Numbered from the stretch's first letter, positions 7,289-15,347 are shown. The stretch is 21,360 nt of DNA from Eutrophocola sp964503965 (GCA_964503965.1 CAZDCK010000035.1:1-21360); one strand, 5' to 3'. The notes: a model not told the origin generated them from the letters alone. Numbers and translations: made by a program.

Positions 7289-8411
7289 AAACCTGTGGCC
7301 CCTTTTCCATCAGGATAGTTGCAACCCTGTCTGGCATGTCATAAAAATCACCATCCTGGCCATAGGCAATACCGTTACTTCGCCAGCGGGCTTTTTCATC
7401 ACTTTGCAGCATGAACGCCAATTCACCATTGAGCGTTTCCTGCTTAAATGGCTCTGGCACCACCCGGCCGGCTCCTGACTGCTCAACATGAAAAGCATAA
7501 CCACAACTGGCTGTAGTCAACACGGGCAATCCTGCCACCACGGCTTCCAGCAACACCATCCCCGCACTTTCCTTCCGGGAAGGCTGTAACAGGTAATCGG
7601 CACCCTGGTAAAAACGGGGCAAATCATTTCTCCCCTCAAGAAATGTGACACATGCCGCTATACCAAGCGATGATGCCAGTTTCATATACCGGCCATGCTG
7701 ATCACTGCCTATGACAAAAAACCGGACCCTGGATTTCAGGGAATCCGGTAATGCGGCAATAGCCTTCAGGCTGCGATCAAGCCCTTTTACCGGGTAACCT
7801 GTCCCAACCTGCAGAATCAGCAGCGTCTCTTCAGAAAGACCAAACTCATTCCGAAAGTTCCGCCGCACCTCATCGGCATCATTGCCGGCGCATCGGTTTC
7901 GGTCTATACCTGGTGGCACATCAATCATACGTTCAACTGAAGAGGGGTAACACCGCGCATATTCCTCTTTCTGCAGGGACGACAGCATGAAAAGCATCGC
8001 TTTTCCCGCTTCACCAAATACTGCTCTCTCAAAGGCCAGGTATTGTCCCGTGCGGGATGACAGGCGATACCACCATGCCCTTTCATGATATGCCTTCCAG
8101 GCAAAGCAGGTGTCTGCCGCGAAATAATAGTCCAGTCCTGGCAGGCGATTGAATCCGAAGACAGCATCATAGGCCTGGACATGGCAATGCTCTTTTATAA
8201 ACGCTGCAAACGCCCGGCGCCTGGCGACTCGTGTCAAGCCGGATGGCGAATGCAGGACGCGCTCGATTCCTTCCGGCACCTCTCCTTGCCAGGACATGGC
8301 GATAATGCTGACCTGGGCACCTGCCCGCTTCAGACTTTCCGCAATATGCCTGCAGTCCCGTTGCAAGCCGCCATGGGGAAACCAGTCAAACAGGACAAGT
8401 GCAAACTTCAT
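7275..8411 (-). CDS. waaG: WaaG, LPS core hexosyltransferase I
   Basis: WaaG (RfaG) is a GT4-family, GT-B-fold enzyme that adds the first hexose (glucose in E. coli) to heptose II of the inner core. The 378 residues align with E. coli WaaG end to end: FPHGGLQRD at 11-19, GFNRLPGLDYYFAAD at 86-100, PPGIDRNR at 166-173, QVGTGYPVKG at 201-210, and the GT4 E-x7-E motif at E281/E289 in ESAGMVLLEA. The start ATG overlaps the waaF stop in an ATGA arrangement (8408-8411), which indicates translational coupling. The sugar donor cannot be read from sequence; in Pseudomonas the homologue uses a different hexosamine, so a glucose assignment is provisional. Confidence 0.95.
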   Translation of the reverse strand: MKFALVLFDWFPHGGLQRDCRHIAESLKRAGAQVSIIAMSWQGEVPEGIERVLHSPSGLTRVARRRAFAAFIKEHCHVQAYDAVFGFNRLPGLDYYFAADTCFAWKAYHERAWWYRLSSRTGQYLAFERAVFGEAGKAMLFMLSSLQKEEYARCYPSSVERMIDVPPGIDRNRCAGNDADEVRRNFRNEFGLSEETLLILQVGTGYPVKGLDRSLKAIAALPDSLKSRVRFFVIGSDQHGRYMKLASSLGIAACVTFLEGRNDLPRFYQGADYLLQPSRKESAGMVLLEAVVAGLPVLTTASCGYAFHVEQSGAGRVVPEPFKQETLNGELAFMLQSDEKARWRSNGIAYGQDGDFYDMPDRVATILMEKGPQVYGRE

Positions 8412-9421
8412 AGGCTATCCAGTGCTTCACTCACCTGTCCTGGTTCAAGCTTGTTCAGGCAGTCGGTATGGCCCAGGGGACACTCCCGCTTGAAGCAGGG
8501 ACTGCAGTCGAGTCCCAGTGATACTATCTCAACACGCCGGGCAAGCGGTGGGGTAAATTCCGGGCTGGTAGAGCCGTAGACAACGACCAGAGGAATGCCC
8601 AATGCAGCGGCAATATGCATTAACCCTGAATCATTGCTGACAACCTTGTCCGCACAGGACATCAGGTCAATAGCCTCACCAAGCGATGTCTTTCCCGCCA
8701 GATTGTGACAGTTTGACTGATGTTCAATTCCTGCCAGGGTGCGTATGGACTCAGTATCGTTGGTGTCCTTGTCAGACCCCATCAGCCAGACCTGGCCTTT
8801 TTGCGCTATCCAATGCCGGGCTACCTCGGCGTAGTGTCTGGCCGGCCATTTCTTGGCCGCTCCGAATTCTGCCCCGGGACACAGAACCAGTACCGGTGAG
8901 GAAAGGTCAAGCGCCAGCCTGCCCAGTGCTGCTACCCGCTGCTCATAATCGACAGTCAGGGCTGGCCGTGGCAAATCATCCGGTAACGGCCTGTCCTCCC
9001 TGAAACCAAGGGCAGCAAAGCGTTCCACCATGAGCGGATAGGCCTGTTTGTTCAGCACCCGACAGTCATTGAGCAGCCAGGAGCGGGCTTCACCACGCCA
9101 GCCTGTTCGTAACGGGATACGCGCTAACCATGGCACGAGGGCCGATTTCAGGGAATTAGGCAGAACGATGGCCTGATCATATTTTTCAGCGTTTAATTCC
9201 CTGGCAATGACGCGACGTTTACCCAGTCCAATTTCACCATGGCCTACCGTCATCTCAACAGATTTTCTCACCTCAGGCATGTGCTCAAGCAACGCCCTGG
9301 ACCAGGCGGGGGCCAGGACATCAATGATGGCATCGGCATGTTGGCGCTTCAGGATAATAAACAGGGTTTGTGCCATGACCATGTCGCCCACCCAGGAAGG
9401 CCCGACAATGAGGATTTTCAT
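8408..9421 (-). CDS. waaF: WaaF, ADP-heptose:LPS heptosyltransferase II
   Basis: WaaF (RfaF) is a GT9-family enzyme that adds the second heptose to the LPS inner core from ADP-heptose, the product of the HldE pathway encoded 5 kb away. The 337 residues have the family start MKILIVGPSWVGDMVM, APAWSRALLEHMPEV, VLPNSLKSALVPW, RTGWRGEAR, CPGAEFGAAKKWP for the nucleotide site, and a C-terminal Cys-rich stretch (DCSPCFKRECPLGHTDC) typical of WaaF. It begins at ATG 9421, 25 bp after the GspE/PilB-like gene, and overlaps waaG by 4 bp. No heptosyltransferase I (waaC) gene lies next to it in this window, although waaC is the usual neighbour. Confidence 0.96.
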   Translation of the reverse strand: MKILIVGPSWVGDMVMAQTLFIILKRQHADAIIDVLAPAWSRALLEHMPEVRKSVEMTVGHGEIGLGKRRVIARELNAEKYDQAIVLPNSLKSALVPWLARIPLRTGWRGEARSWLLNDCRVLNKQAYPLMVERFAALGFREDRPLPDDLPRPALTVDYEQRVAALGRLALDLSSPVLVLCPGAEFGAAKKWPARHYAEVARHWIAQKGQVWLMGSDKDTNDTESIRTLAGIEHQSNCHNLAGKTSLGEAIDLMSCADKVVSNDSGLMHIAAALGIPLVVVYGSTSPEFTPPLARRVEIVSLGLDCSPCFKRECPLGHTDCLNKLEPGQVSEALDSL

Positions 9422-9446
9422 CTGACCTGTACTCCGCAGCTGACCA

Positions 9447-11234
9447 TCAACCCTGGTTGGACTCCGGTGCTACACGCAGCACTTCATTCATGGTGGTGAT
9501 ACCTGCCGCCACTTTCTGTGCCCCGCTCAGCCTCAGGCTGCGCATTCCCTCCCTGAAAGCCTGTTTACGCAGCTTAGGCAAATCCCCCTTATCCTCAGAG
9601 AACTCCTGGAGGGTTTCGCTAAATGGCATAACTTCGTAGATCCCCTGTCTGCCCTTGAAACCGGTTTCCCTGCATTCAAGGCAACCTACCGGCTCAAACA
9701 CCTGCTCGGGCATCGGGGCATTCCAGGGTTTCACCAGTGCCTGCCAGACTTCAGGATCTGGCTTGCCGGGCTGCTTGCAATGGGGACAAAGCGTGCGAAC
9801 GAGACGCTGGGCAACAACCCCTACCAGGGTGGCCTTGACCAGGTAGGAAGGCACGCCGAGTTCCAGAAGGCGGGTAATGGCCGTGGGTGCATCATTGGTA
9901 TGCAGTGAAGAAAGCACCAGGTGTCCGGTCAGCGCGGCCTGGATGGCCATATCAGCAGTCTCCAGATTCCTGATCTCCCCGATCATGATGATATCAGGAT
10001 CCTGTCGAAGCAGTGCTTTCACCCCGTCGGCAAATGTGAGATCAATATTTTCCTGCACCTGCATCTGGTTGAAACTCGATTCCACCATCTCTATGGGATC
10101 CTCGATAGTGCAGACATTGACCTCCTTGGTGGCCAGCGTCTTCAGTGTCGAGTAGAGGGTAGTGGTCTTTCCGCTTCCTGTGGGGCCGGTAATGAGTATG
10201 ATGCCGGTTTTCCTGTTGATCATTTCAAACCATCTGTCCTGATCAGACTCGTCAAATCCCAGGTCGCCAAATGATCTGAGCAATACATCAGGATCAAAAA
10301 TTCGCATGACCATTTTTTCACCGAAGGCCGTCGGCAACGTCGAGAGTCGCAACTCCACTTCACTTCCTTCAGGACTCTTGGTTTTGAGGCGACCATCCTG
10401 GGGCTTGCGTTTTTCAGCTACATTCATGCGCCCGAGAATTTTTAAGCGGCTGGTCACTGCATTCATCACCTGCATTGGAATCTGGTAAACGGTGTACAGG
10501 ACACCATCGATCCGGAAACGTACATTACCAACATCACGGCGAGGTTCTATGTGGATATCACTGGCACGCTGCTCAAACGCATACTGCAAAAGCCAATCAA
10601 CGACACGGACAACGCCCTGGTCGTTGGCTTCGGGATCCTTGAGTGATCCAAGCTCAAGCATCTGCTCCAGGTTGCCCAGACCGGGCGCCCGCCCTCCTGC
10701 ACCGGATTTGGCCATATCAATGGAAGCCGCCAGCTTGTAGAGCTCATCCGTCATACGTGCCAGTTCAACAGGATTGGCAACTACACGCTTGATAGGCTTG
10801 CGCAGGGCATGCTCGAGATCCGCTTCCCAGGAAGCAACAAAAGGTTCTGCACTGGCAATCGTGACATCCCTGGGACCTACCTCAACCGCCATGATCTTGT
10901 GGCGCTGGGTGAAAGCATAGGAGATTACCTGGGTCACCCTGGCAGCATCTATACCCAGGGGATCAATATGGTAATAGGGCTGGCCTGCCAGCTCAGCCAG
11001 GAATCGGGTCAGCTCCTCCAGGCCCAGCTTTTTGCCAGGGTTGAGCTGGTCTTCCAGGGACTGGTCCGCAATGAATGACAGGAGGTGGTTTTTCTGCTGT
11101 GCGGTGGTTCGTCGCCGGGAAGCGATATCATCCATCTGCTCCCGGGTAATTCGGCCCGCTTTATGCAATTCCCGCAGGAAGGAGCCAAGCTCCAGGTGAT
11201 GGTCATTTGACTTGCTTTCTTTGACGGCGCTCAT
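9447..11234 (-). CDS. GspE/PilB-family secretion or type IV pilus assembly ATPase
   Basis: This is a hexameric ATPase of the type II secretion / type IV pilus family, which works at the cytoplasmic face of the inner membrane. The 595-residue protein has an N-terminal GspE/PilB domain to about 165 and the ASDIHIEPR motif at 224-232. Walker A (GPTGSGKT) is at 350-357, the Asp box CTIEDPIE at 375-382, Walker B around RQDPDIIMIGE at 410-420, and the His box LSSLHTND at 441-448. A CxxC...CxxC zinc motif uses C483, C486, C518 and C521. Every catalytic motif is intact. No other pilus or secretion gene is in the window, so the partner system cannot be named; pilB, gspE or an orphan paralogue are all possible. 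It lies 25 bp upstream of waaF on the same strand and may be cotranscribed with the LPS genes. Confidence 0.92.
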   Translation of the reverse strand: MSAVKESKSNDHHLELGSFLRELHKAGRITREQMDDIASRRRTTAQQKNHLLSFIADQSLEDQLNPGKKLGLEELTRFLAELAGQPYYHIDPLGIDAARVTQVISYAFTQRHKIMAVEVGPRDVTIASAEPFVASWEADLEHALRKPIKRVVANPVELARMTDELYKLAASIDMAKSGAGGRAPGLGNLEQMLELGSLKDPEANDQGVVRVVDWLLQYAFEQRASDIHIEPRRDVGNVRFRIDGVLYTVYQIPMQVMNAVTSRLKILGRMNVAEKRKPQDGRLKTKSPEGSEVELRLSTLPTAFGEKMVMRIFDPDVLLRSFGDLGFDESDQDRWFEMINRKTGIILITGPTGSGKTTTLYSTLKTLATKEVNVCTIEDPIEMVESSFNQMQVQENIDLTFADGVKALLRQDPDIIMIGEIRNLETADMAIQAALTGHLVLSSLHTNDAPTAITRLLELGVPSYLVKATLVGVVAQRLVRTLCPHCKQPGKPDPEVWQALVKPWNAPMPEQVFEPVGCLECRETGFKGRQGIYEVMPFSETLQEFSEDKGDLPKLRKQAFREGMRSLRLSGAQKVAAGITTMNEVLRVAPESNQG

Positions 11235-11263
11235 TGGGCTCTTGCAACAGTGCTGGCCAGGTA

Positions 11264-11281
11264 TTTACACAGGAGTGTAAA
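11264..11281. promoter_or_regulatory. 18-bp inverted repeat upstream of the GspE/PilB-like gene
   Basis: TTTACAC (11264-11270), AGGA, and GTGTAAA (11275-11281) form a perfect 7-bp dyad 30 bp upstream of the ATG at 11234. It could be a repressor operator or a hairpin in the 5' leader. No T-tract follows in either direction, so it is not an obvious terminator. Confidence 0.35.
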
Positions 11282-11337
11282 GCTCCGAAAGGGAAAAACA
11301 AGCGTTATCTGGTCAGTACAGAAGGCAGCTCTCCTGT

Positions 11338-12303
11338 TCAGGGAGCAAGTGACTTTCTCAGTTTTCTGATCGCTGCTGCAGTCTTCGGCGAATCAGTCAT
11401 TTCATGCTTGAGTTTACCAATCGTTGTCGACACTGTGCCGTAGCGTTTAAGGCCAAAACGGCTGGCTATTTCCTGCAGGGTCACGGCAGATACTTCCTGG
11501 CACAGGTACATGGCAATCCAGCGGGGAACATTTTTCGATCCCGGCCCCCTTGCCGCCTGCATGATACTTTTCTCAGTGACTTTGAAATGGGCTGCCACTT
11601 CTGCGATGACTTTCCTGATGGAAGGTCTCAGTCTGGCCTGGGCCCCTTTTGATTTGCCTCGGGCAGTGCCGGGCCTCAATTTTGCGCGGGAACGTTTAAC
11701 GAACTTATCATCACCAAGAATGGAAAGCAGATTCTTCTTGCCATAGAAATGGGCAAGTTCATCATCCACTCCCTCAGCAACAAAGGCACCATAACGGGCA
11801 TTGGCTCTTGCACCGGGAGGCATGGATGACAGCACAGGCTCTCTTACCAGCCATGCAGGTGCTTTGGCTTTATTGGTGTAAGCCATTAATGATGACCACT
11901 TCCAGGTGTCCGGCTTGTTCCTGTTCACTTTCGGCAGGGCATGAATGTAGCGGGAAACCCTCAGCAAATAATTCCCTGGCTGAATCAGGACCGCTTTATA
12001 GCGTGACACAAACACAGAACCACTTTCTTTCTTCATATTCTGGTAGTGCTGCGTGTACAGACCGTCGACCTGCCGCATAAAACGACTCAGATTGCCCTCA
12101 GGCGTTTTAATCAGCAGATGATATTCGTTGGCTATCAGGCAGTAACCAAGCACCTCAACATTCAGGCGCTGAGCCGCTTCAGCCAGGCAATCCAGGAAAG
12201 CCTGGTAATAGTTTGCTCCCGGAAAAAGTCGGGCACCTTCCTGCCCACGGTTGCTGACGTGATAACAGGCATCGGGATATTCAATTCGAAGCGGTCTGGC
12301 CAT
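11338..12303 (-). CDS. REP-associated tyrosine transposase-like protein (RAYT) with altered HUH motif
   Basis: RAYTs are single-copy, Y1-type relatives of IS200/IS605 transposases linked to REP palindromes. The start MARPLRIEYPDACYHVSNRG and the blocks CLIANEYHLLIKTPEGNLS, GLYTQHYQ, SRYKAVLI and SRYIHALP follow the family. The usual NHYHLL is here N59-E60-Y61-H62-LL, so the first metal-binding His of the HUH pair is Glu; the DNA codon is GAA. The presumed catalytic Tyr119 in SRYIH is kept, while the usual LNP after it is ALP. The C-terminal ~100 residues (about 225-300) look like a DnaA domain-IV-type helix-turn-helix, as in one RAYT group. At 321 residues it is full length with no frameshift. 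It may be a domesticated DNA-binding protein or a nuclease with altered metal chemistry. Confidence 0.85.
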   Translation of the reverse strand: MARPLRIEYPDACYHVSNRGQEGARLFPGANYYQAFLDCLAEAAQRLNVEVLGYCLIANEYHLLIKTPEGNLSRFMRQVDGLYTQHYQNMKKESGSVFVSRYKAVLIQPGNYLLRVSRYIHALPKVNRNKPDTWKWSSLMAYTNKAKAPAWLVREPVLSSMPPGARANARYGAFVAEGVDDELAHFYGKKNLLSILGDDKFVKRSRAKLRPGTARGKSKGAQARLRPSIRKVIAEVAAHFKVTEKSIMQAARGPGSKNVPRWIAMYLCQEVSAVTLQEIASRFGLKRYGTVSTTIGKLKHEMTDSPKTAAAIRKLRKSLAP

Positions 12304-12409
12304 TTCTGTCTGTCCTTATTTTTTATTCTTTTCGGCTGGTAACGATTGAACAAGCGCCGTGGACACTGTCTTTCTCGTAACATTTCATCGATTGCAGGAG
12401 GATTTTCCT

Positions 12410-12447
12410 CTGCATTATTATGAATTAATTGTGTAATAAAAGTGCAG
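12410..12447. repeat. AT-rich dyad upstream of the RAYT gene
   Basis: CTGCA-TTATTA (12410-12420) and TAATAA...TGCAG (12434-12447) pair as an 11-bp stem with a 3-base bulge on one side, around a 13-base AT-rich loop. It sits in the 189-bp gap between the RAYT gene and the end of cmoB. It lacks a T-run on the cmoB side. It might be a RAYT substrate or a regulatory site; neither can be shown here. Confidence 0.3.
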
Positions 12448-12492
12448 AATTGTAGAGGAAATCAGCACAAGAAAACAGGGGTGAAGGCGGAA

Positions 12493-13452
12493 TCAGGGTT
12501 TTTCAGCAACAAAAACGGCGCGTACAGGTGCCGGATAGCCCTCAATAGTGATCGCCGGATTATCCTTGTCCAGGGCTTCAGGCAGGGATTCAAATGTCAT
12601 CCATTCAGTAGTACGTTGCTCGTCAACGGTTGTGCGTGAGACGCTGGCAAGTCGTATATTTCTGTACCCGGCTTTTTTCAGCCACTCGTGCAGGGTATCA
12701 ACAGTGGGCAAAAACCAGACATTGGGCATTCTGGCATAACGTCCCTGGGGAACCAGGGTCATGCCTTCTTCGCCTTCTATTACCAGGGTCTCCAACACAA
12801 GCTCACCCCCATGTCGAAGACAGTCTTTCAGGCCATATAAATGACCGAAAGGGGAACGACGATGATAGAGCACCCCCATGGAAAACACGGTATCAAATGC
12901 CCTCAGCTCACCTGGCAGATCTTCCAGGGCCAGCGGCACCACAAACACCGGCGGTTCTTTGAGGAAATGCCGGATCGCCCAATACTGCATGGTAAACAGC
13001 AGATGCGAATCCACGCCCAGGACAAAGCGGGCACCGGCGCCAGCCATTCGCCAGCAGTGATAACCGTTACCGCAGCCCACATCGAGCACTGTACGATTAT
13101 CCAGTGGTGAAATATGCTCTTTCAGGCGATCCCACTTCCAGTCGGAGCGCCACTCGGTATCCATCTCAATGCCGAAAAGTTCAAATGGTCCCTTACGCCA
13201 GGGTTGAAGTTTCAGCAGGGTCGACTTGAGCTGCGCTCTTTCCTGGTCAGTGCATTGCTGCGGCTCTCCTATCCGTACACGTTCCCCGAGGTCATAGGAC
13301 AGTGGCGTGATGTCCGGCAGGGCATTGAGCGCCTCCACCCAGCCATCAAAATCCCCATGATTAAATGCTGTTAGGAAATCACGGGGAAGCTTGTCGATAA
13401 TCCGGGAAAGCTTTTTATTATCGAGGTAAGGAATGAGCGATGAATAATCCAT
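12493..13452 (-). CDS. cmoB: CmoB, tRNA U34 carboxymethyltransferase
   Basis: CmoB transfers the carboxymethyl group of carboxy-S-adenosylmethionine to 5-hydroxyuridine at tRNA wobble position 34, giving cmo5U. The 319-residue product matches E. coli CmoB: LPYDL-like PLSYDLGERV near 50-60, WRKGPFELFG near 85-94, the binding motif DVGCGNGYH at 124-132, FSMGVLYHRRSP in the middle, and LVIEGEEG plus MPNVWFLPT later. I chose ATG 13452 (MDYSSLIPYL). A longer reading to 13509 would run inside cmoA and lacks conservation. The start lies 2 bp after the cmoA stop, so the two are in one transcript, which matches their consecutive reactions. Confidence 0.96.
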   Translation of the reverse strand: MDYSSLIPYLDNKKLSRIIDKLPRDFLTAFNHGDFDGWVEALNALPDITPLSYDLGERVRIGEPQQCTDQERAQLKSTLLKLQPWRKGPFELFGIEMDTEWRSDWKWDRLKEHISPLDNRTVLDVGCGNGYHCWRMAGAGARFVLGVDSHLLFTMQYWAIRHFLKEPPVFVVPLALEDLPGELRAFDTVFSMGVLYHRRSPFGHLYGLKDCLRHGGELVLETLVIEGEEGMTLVPQGRYARMPNVWFLPTVDTLHEWLKKAGYRNIRLASVSRTTVDEQRTTEWMTFESLPEALDKDNPAITIEGYPAPVRAVFVAEKP

Positions 13453-13454
13453 GA

Positions 13455-14189
13455 TCAGCCAGCCTGCTTCACTGCCACCATGGAGGCGAAATTGAAACAC
13501 TGGAACCACATGTCACAGGCATCAAAACCGGCCTCATGCAGGCGCTTTGTATGTCTGCCAACCGTTTCTGGAATCAGTACTTTTTCCAGGGCAGCGCGCT
13601 TGCGGCTGATTTCAAGTTTCGAATAACCCTGCTGCTCCTTGAAGCGGTGATGCATGTCGATAAAAAGTTCGTTTAACACTTCATCCTCGAATCGGATTTT
13701 TTCCGAAAGCACCAGGATTCCACCCGGCTTCATGCCCTGAAAAATTTTTTCCACCAGTGCGTCCCGATACTCAGGAGCGACAAACTGTAAAGTAAAGTTC
13801 ATGACCACCATGGAGGCATCATGTATATCTGTTTGCAGAATATCCTCGCAGCGAATGTCCACCGGCACACCGGCCTCTTCCCCCACCAGAATTTTCCGGA
13901 AACCATTGATCATGGATTCGGAATTGTCCACGGCAACAATCCTGCATCCGTCCTGGTGCATGTTCCTGCGCATGGACAGGGTAGCCGCCCCAAGGGAACA
14001 CCCAAGGTCATAGCACAGACTGTCTGCCTGAACATATTCCGCTGCCAGGGTCCCGATCATGGAGATGATTGTGGCATACCCGGGTACCGAACGGTTGATC
14101 ATATCCGGAAAAACAGCAACTACCCTGTCATCAAAGACAAAGTCTGCATGGGGAAGCCCCTGTGCGTAAAGTGTATCTTTCTCTGACAA
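13455..14189 (-). CDS. cmoA: CmoA, carboxy-S-adenosyl-L-methionine synthase
   Basis: CmoA makes carboxy-SAM from SAM and prephenate, the donor used by CmoB. The 244 residues align with E. coli CmoA throughout: FDDRVVAVFPDMINRSVPGY at 19-38, the SAM motif YDLGCSLGAAT at 60-70, MVVMNFTLQFV, GMKPGGILVLSEK, YSKLEISRKRAALE and WFQCFNFASMVA. The start codon is TTG at 14189, with AGGA in the end of the upstream HIT gene about 7 bases before it. That start gives MSEKDTLY, aligned to MSHRDTLF of E. coli, and no earlier ATG fits. It lies 3 bp after the HIT gene and 2 bp before cmoB, so HIT-cmoA-cmoB form one unit. Confidence 0.97.
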   Translation of the reverse strand: MSEKDTLYAQGLPHADFVFDDRVVAVFPDMINRSVPGYATIISMIGTLAAEYVQADSLCYDLGCSLGAATLSMRRNMHQDGCRIVAVDNSESMINGFRKILVGEEAGVPVDIRCEDILQTDIHDASMVVMNFTLQFVAPEYRDALVEKIFQGMKPGGILVLSEKIRFEDEVLNELFIDMHHRFKEQQGYSKLEISRKRAALEKVLIPETVGRHTKRLHEAGFDACDMWFQCFNFASMVAVKQAG

Positions 14190-14192
14190 GGA

Positions 14193-14621
14193 TTATTCCT
14201 GGATTATGCGGGCCTGGTCATATCCCCGCTCTGTCAGTACCTGGCGAATCCTTGCGGCCATGTCTGCCAGGGATTCCTGGGACACTTCCCTGGAATTCCT
14301 GAAATCCATATCTGCTGTGGTATCCATGGGCATCAGGTGAATGTGGGTATGAGGCACTTCAATGCCAACGATGGAAACCCCGACACGAAGACAGGGCACA
14401 ACAGCCTTTACAGCTTTTGCCACTTTCTGGCTGACACTCATCAGGTGTCTGGCCGTGTCTTCAGGCACATCGTCCCAATGATCCACCTCCTGCTTTGGAA
14501 TAACCATGCAGTGGCCATCCCGAATGGGCATGATGGTCATGATGGAAATGCAAAGGTCGTCTTCCCAGATGAAATGACCGGGAATTTCCCGGGCGATGAT
14601 TTTTGTAAAGATGCTCGCCAC
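14193..14621 (-). CDS. HIT-family (histidine triad) nucleotide-binding protein
   Basis: HIT proteins are small cytosolic nucleotide hydrolases or transferases acting on nucleoside phosphoramidates or dinucleotides. This one has 142 residues. The N-terminal start ASIFTKIIAREIPGHFIWED is typical, IMPIRDGHCMVIPK is at 29-43, and the triad HTHIHLMP is at 91-98 with H91, H93 and H95. The position usually Gln before the triad (GQxVPHxH) is Glu (GIEVPHTH). The start is GTG at 14621, with AGGAAA about 6 bases upstream. It leads the unit with cmoA and cmoB. A functional link to tRNA modification is not evident; the pairing may be historical. Confidence 0.9.
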   Translation of the reverse strand: MASIFTKIIAREIPGHFIWEDDLCISIMTIMPIRDGHCMVIPKQEVDHWDDVPEDTARHLMSVSQKVAKAVKAVVPCLRVGVSIVGIEVPHTHIHLMPMDTTADMDFRNSREVSQESLADMAARIRQVLTERGYDQARIIQE

Positions 14622-14678
14622 GATTGTTTCCTGCTTATGGGTTGGGACGCACGATTTTACAGGATTGACGCTACAGGG

Positions 14679-15146
14679 TCATTGGGCAATCGGCAATGCT
14701 GTCTTGTAGATAACCTGCCTCAGGACAAAGCTGGAATGCACATCAGAAACACCCGGCAAGGGAGTGATCTTGTTAAGCAGGAAATCCTGGTACTCCTCCA
14801 TATCCCCAACGATGACCTTGACTTGGTAGTCTGCTGTTTGTCCGGTAATCAGGATACACTCAAGCACCTGGGGGTAATCACTGATGACCTGCTCAAATTC
14901 ACCGAATCGTTCAGGTGTATGCCGATCCATCCTCACCTGGATGAGCGCCATCATTTTCAGCCCAAGTTTTGATGCATTCACCAGGGCCACATAACCCTCG
15001 ATAATGCCGCTTTCCTCCAACTGTTTCACCCGCCTCAGACAGGGAGATGGAGACAGGCCCACTTTATCAGCCAGTTCCTGGTTACTGATCCTGCCGTTTA
15101 TTTGCAGCTCCTGAAGTATCCGCTTGTCGGTTCTATCAAGCTCCAC
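14679..15146 (-). CDS. Lrp/AsnC-family transcriptional regulator
   Basis: This 155-residue DNA-binding protein has the N-terminal helix-turn-helix (about 20-42, ISNQELADKVGLSPSPCLRRV) and the C-terminal RAM ligand-binding/oligomerisation domain (about 63-145, with TGQTADYQVKV at 101-111). Family members respond to amino acids. The start is GTG at 15146, with AAGGTGG six bases upstream. It is divergent from leuA across a 201-bp AT-rich gap containing two dyads, so regulating leuA in response to leucine or another amino acid is a reasonable inference. The sequence is close to Lrp length, but I cannot say whether it is the global Lrp or a local paralogue. Confidence 0.93.
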   Translation of the reverse strand: MELDRTDKRILQELQINGRISNQELADKVGLSPSPCLRRVKQLEESGIIEGYVALVNASKLGLKMMALIQVRMDRHTPERFGEFEQVISDYPQVLECILITGQTADYQVKVIVGDMEEYQDFLLNKITPLPGVSDVHSSFVLRQVIYKTALPIAQ

Positions 15147-15187
15147 TGGATTCCACCTTATGTTGCTAAATTGCCTTTATGAGAAAT

Positions 15188-15201
15188 TATATAGCTATAT
15201 A
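15188..15201. promoter_or_regulatory. 14-bp AT palindrome, candidate regulator site
   Basis: TATATAGCTATATA is a perfect palindrome 42 bp upstream of the regulator GTG, in the gap between the Lrp-like gene and leuA. Lrp-family sites are AT-rich dyads, so it is a candidate autoregulatory site. In DNA this AT-rich a palindrome could arise by chance. Confidence 0.3.
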
Positions 15202-15230
15202 TAAAGTTTTATTAAAATTATATGCCATAA

Positions 15231-15252
15231 AATATCGAATAAAGGCGATATT
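15231..15252. promoter_or_regulatory. 22-bp dyad in the leuA upstream region
   Basis: AATATCG (15231-15237) and CGATATT (15246-15252) form a perfect 7-bp inverted repeat with an 8-bp spacer. The overlapping pair CGAATA...TATTCG gives a second register. It lies about 96 bp upstream of the leuA GTG, with a possible -10 (TACACT, 15280-15285) just downstream. That position suits an operator of the adjacent Lrp-like protein. Confidence 0.35.
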
Positions 15253-15347
15253 CGCAATAATCATCCAATAATTTTGCTGTACACTACGCCCTCGCTTGGG
15301 CCACAAGCTTGAGCAGCAATAACGCGTAACATATAGAGGAAACGGAA

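Noticed and set aside
14337..14972. 211-residue plus-strand ORF
   Set aside because: It is antisense to the HIT and Lrp-like genes, spans their gap and has no recognisable domain.
15286..15347. Leucine leader peptide or attenuator ahead of leuA
   Set aside because: No short ORF rich in Leu codons and no terminator-antiterminator pair; only small hairpins such as GCCC-TCGCTT-GGGC.
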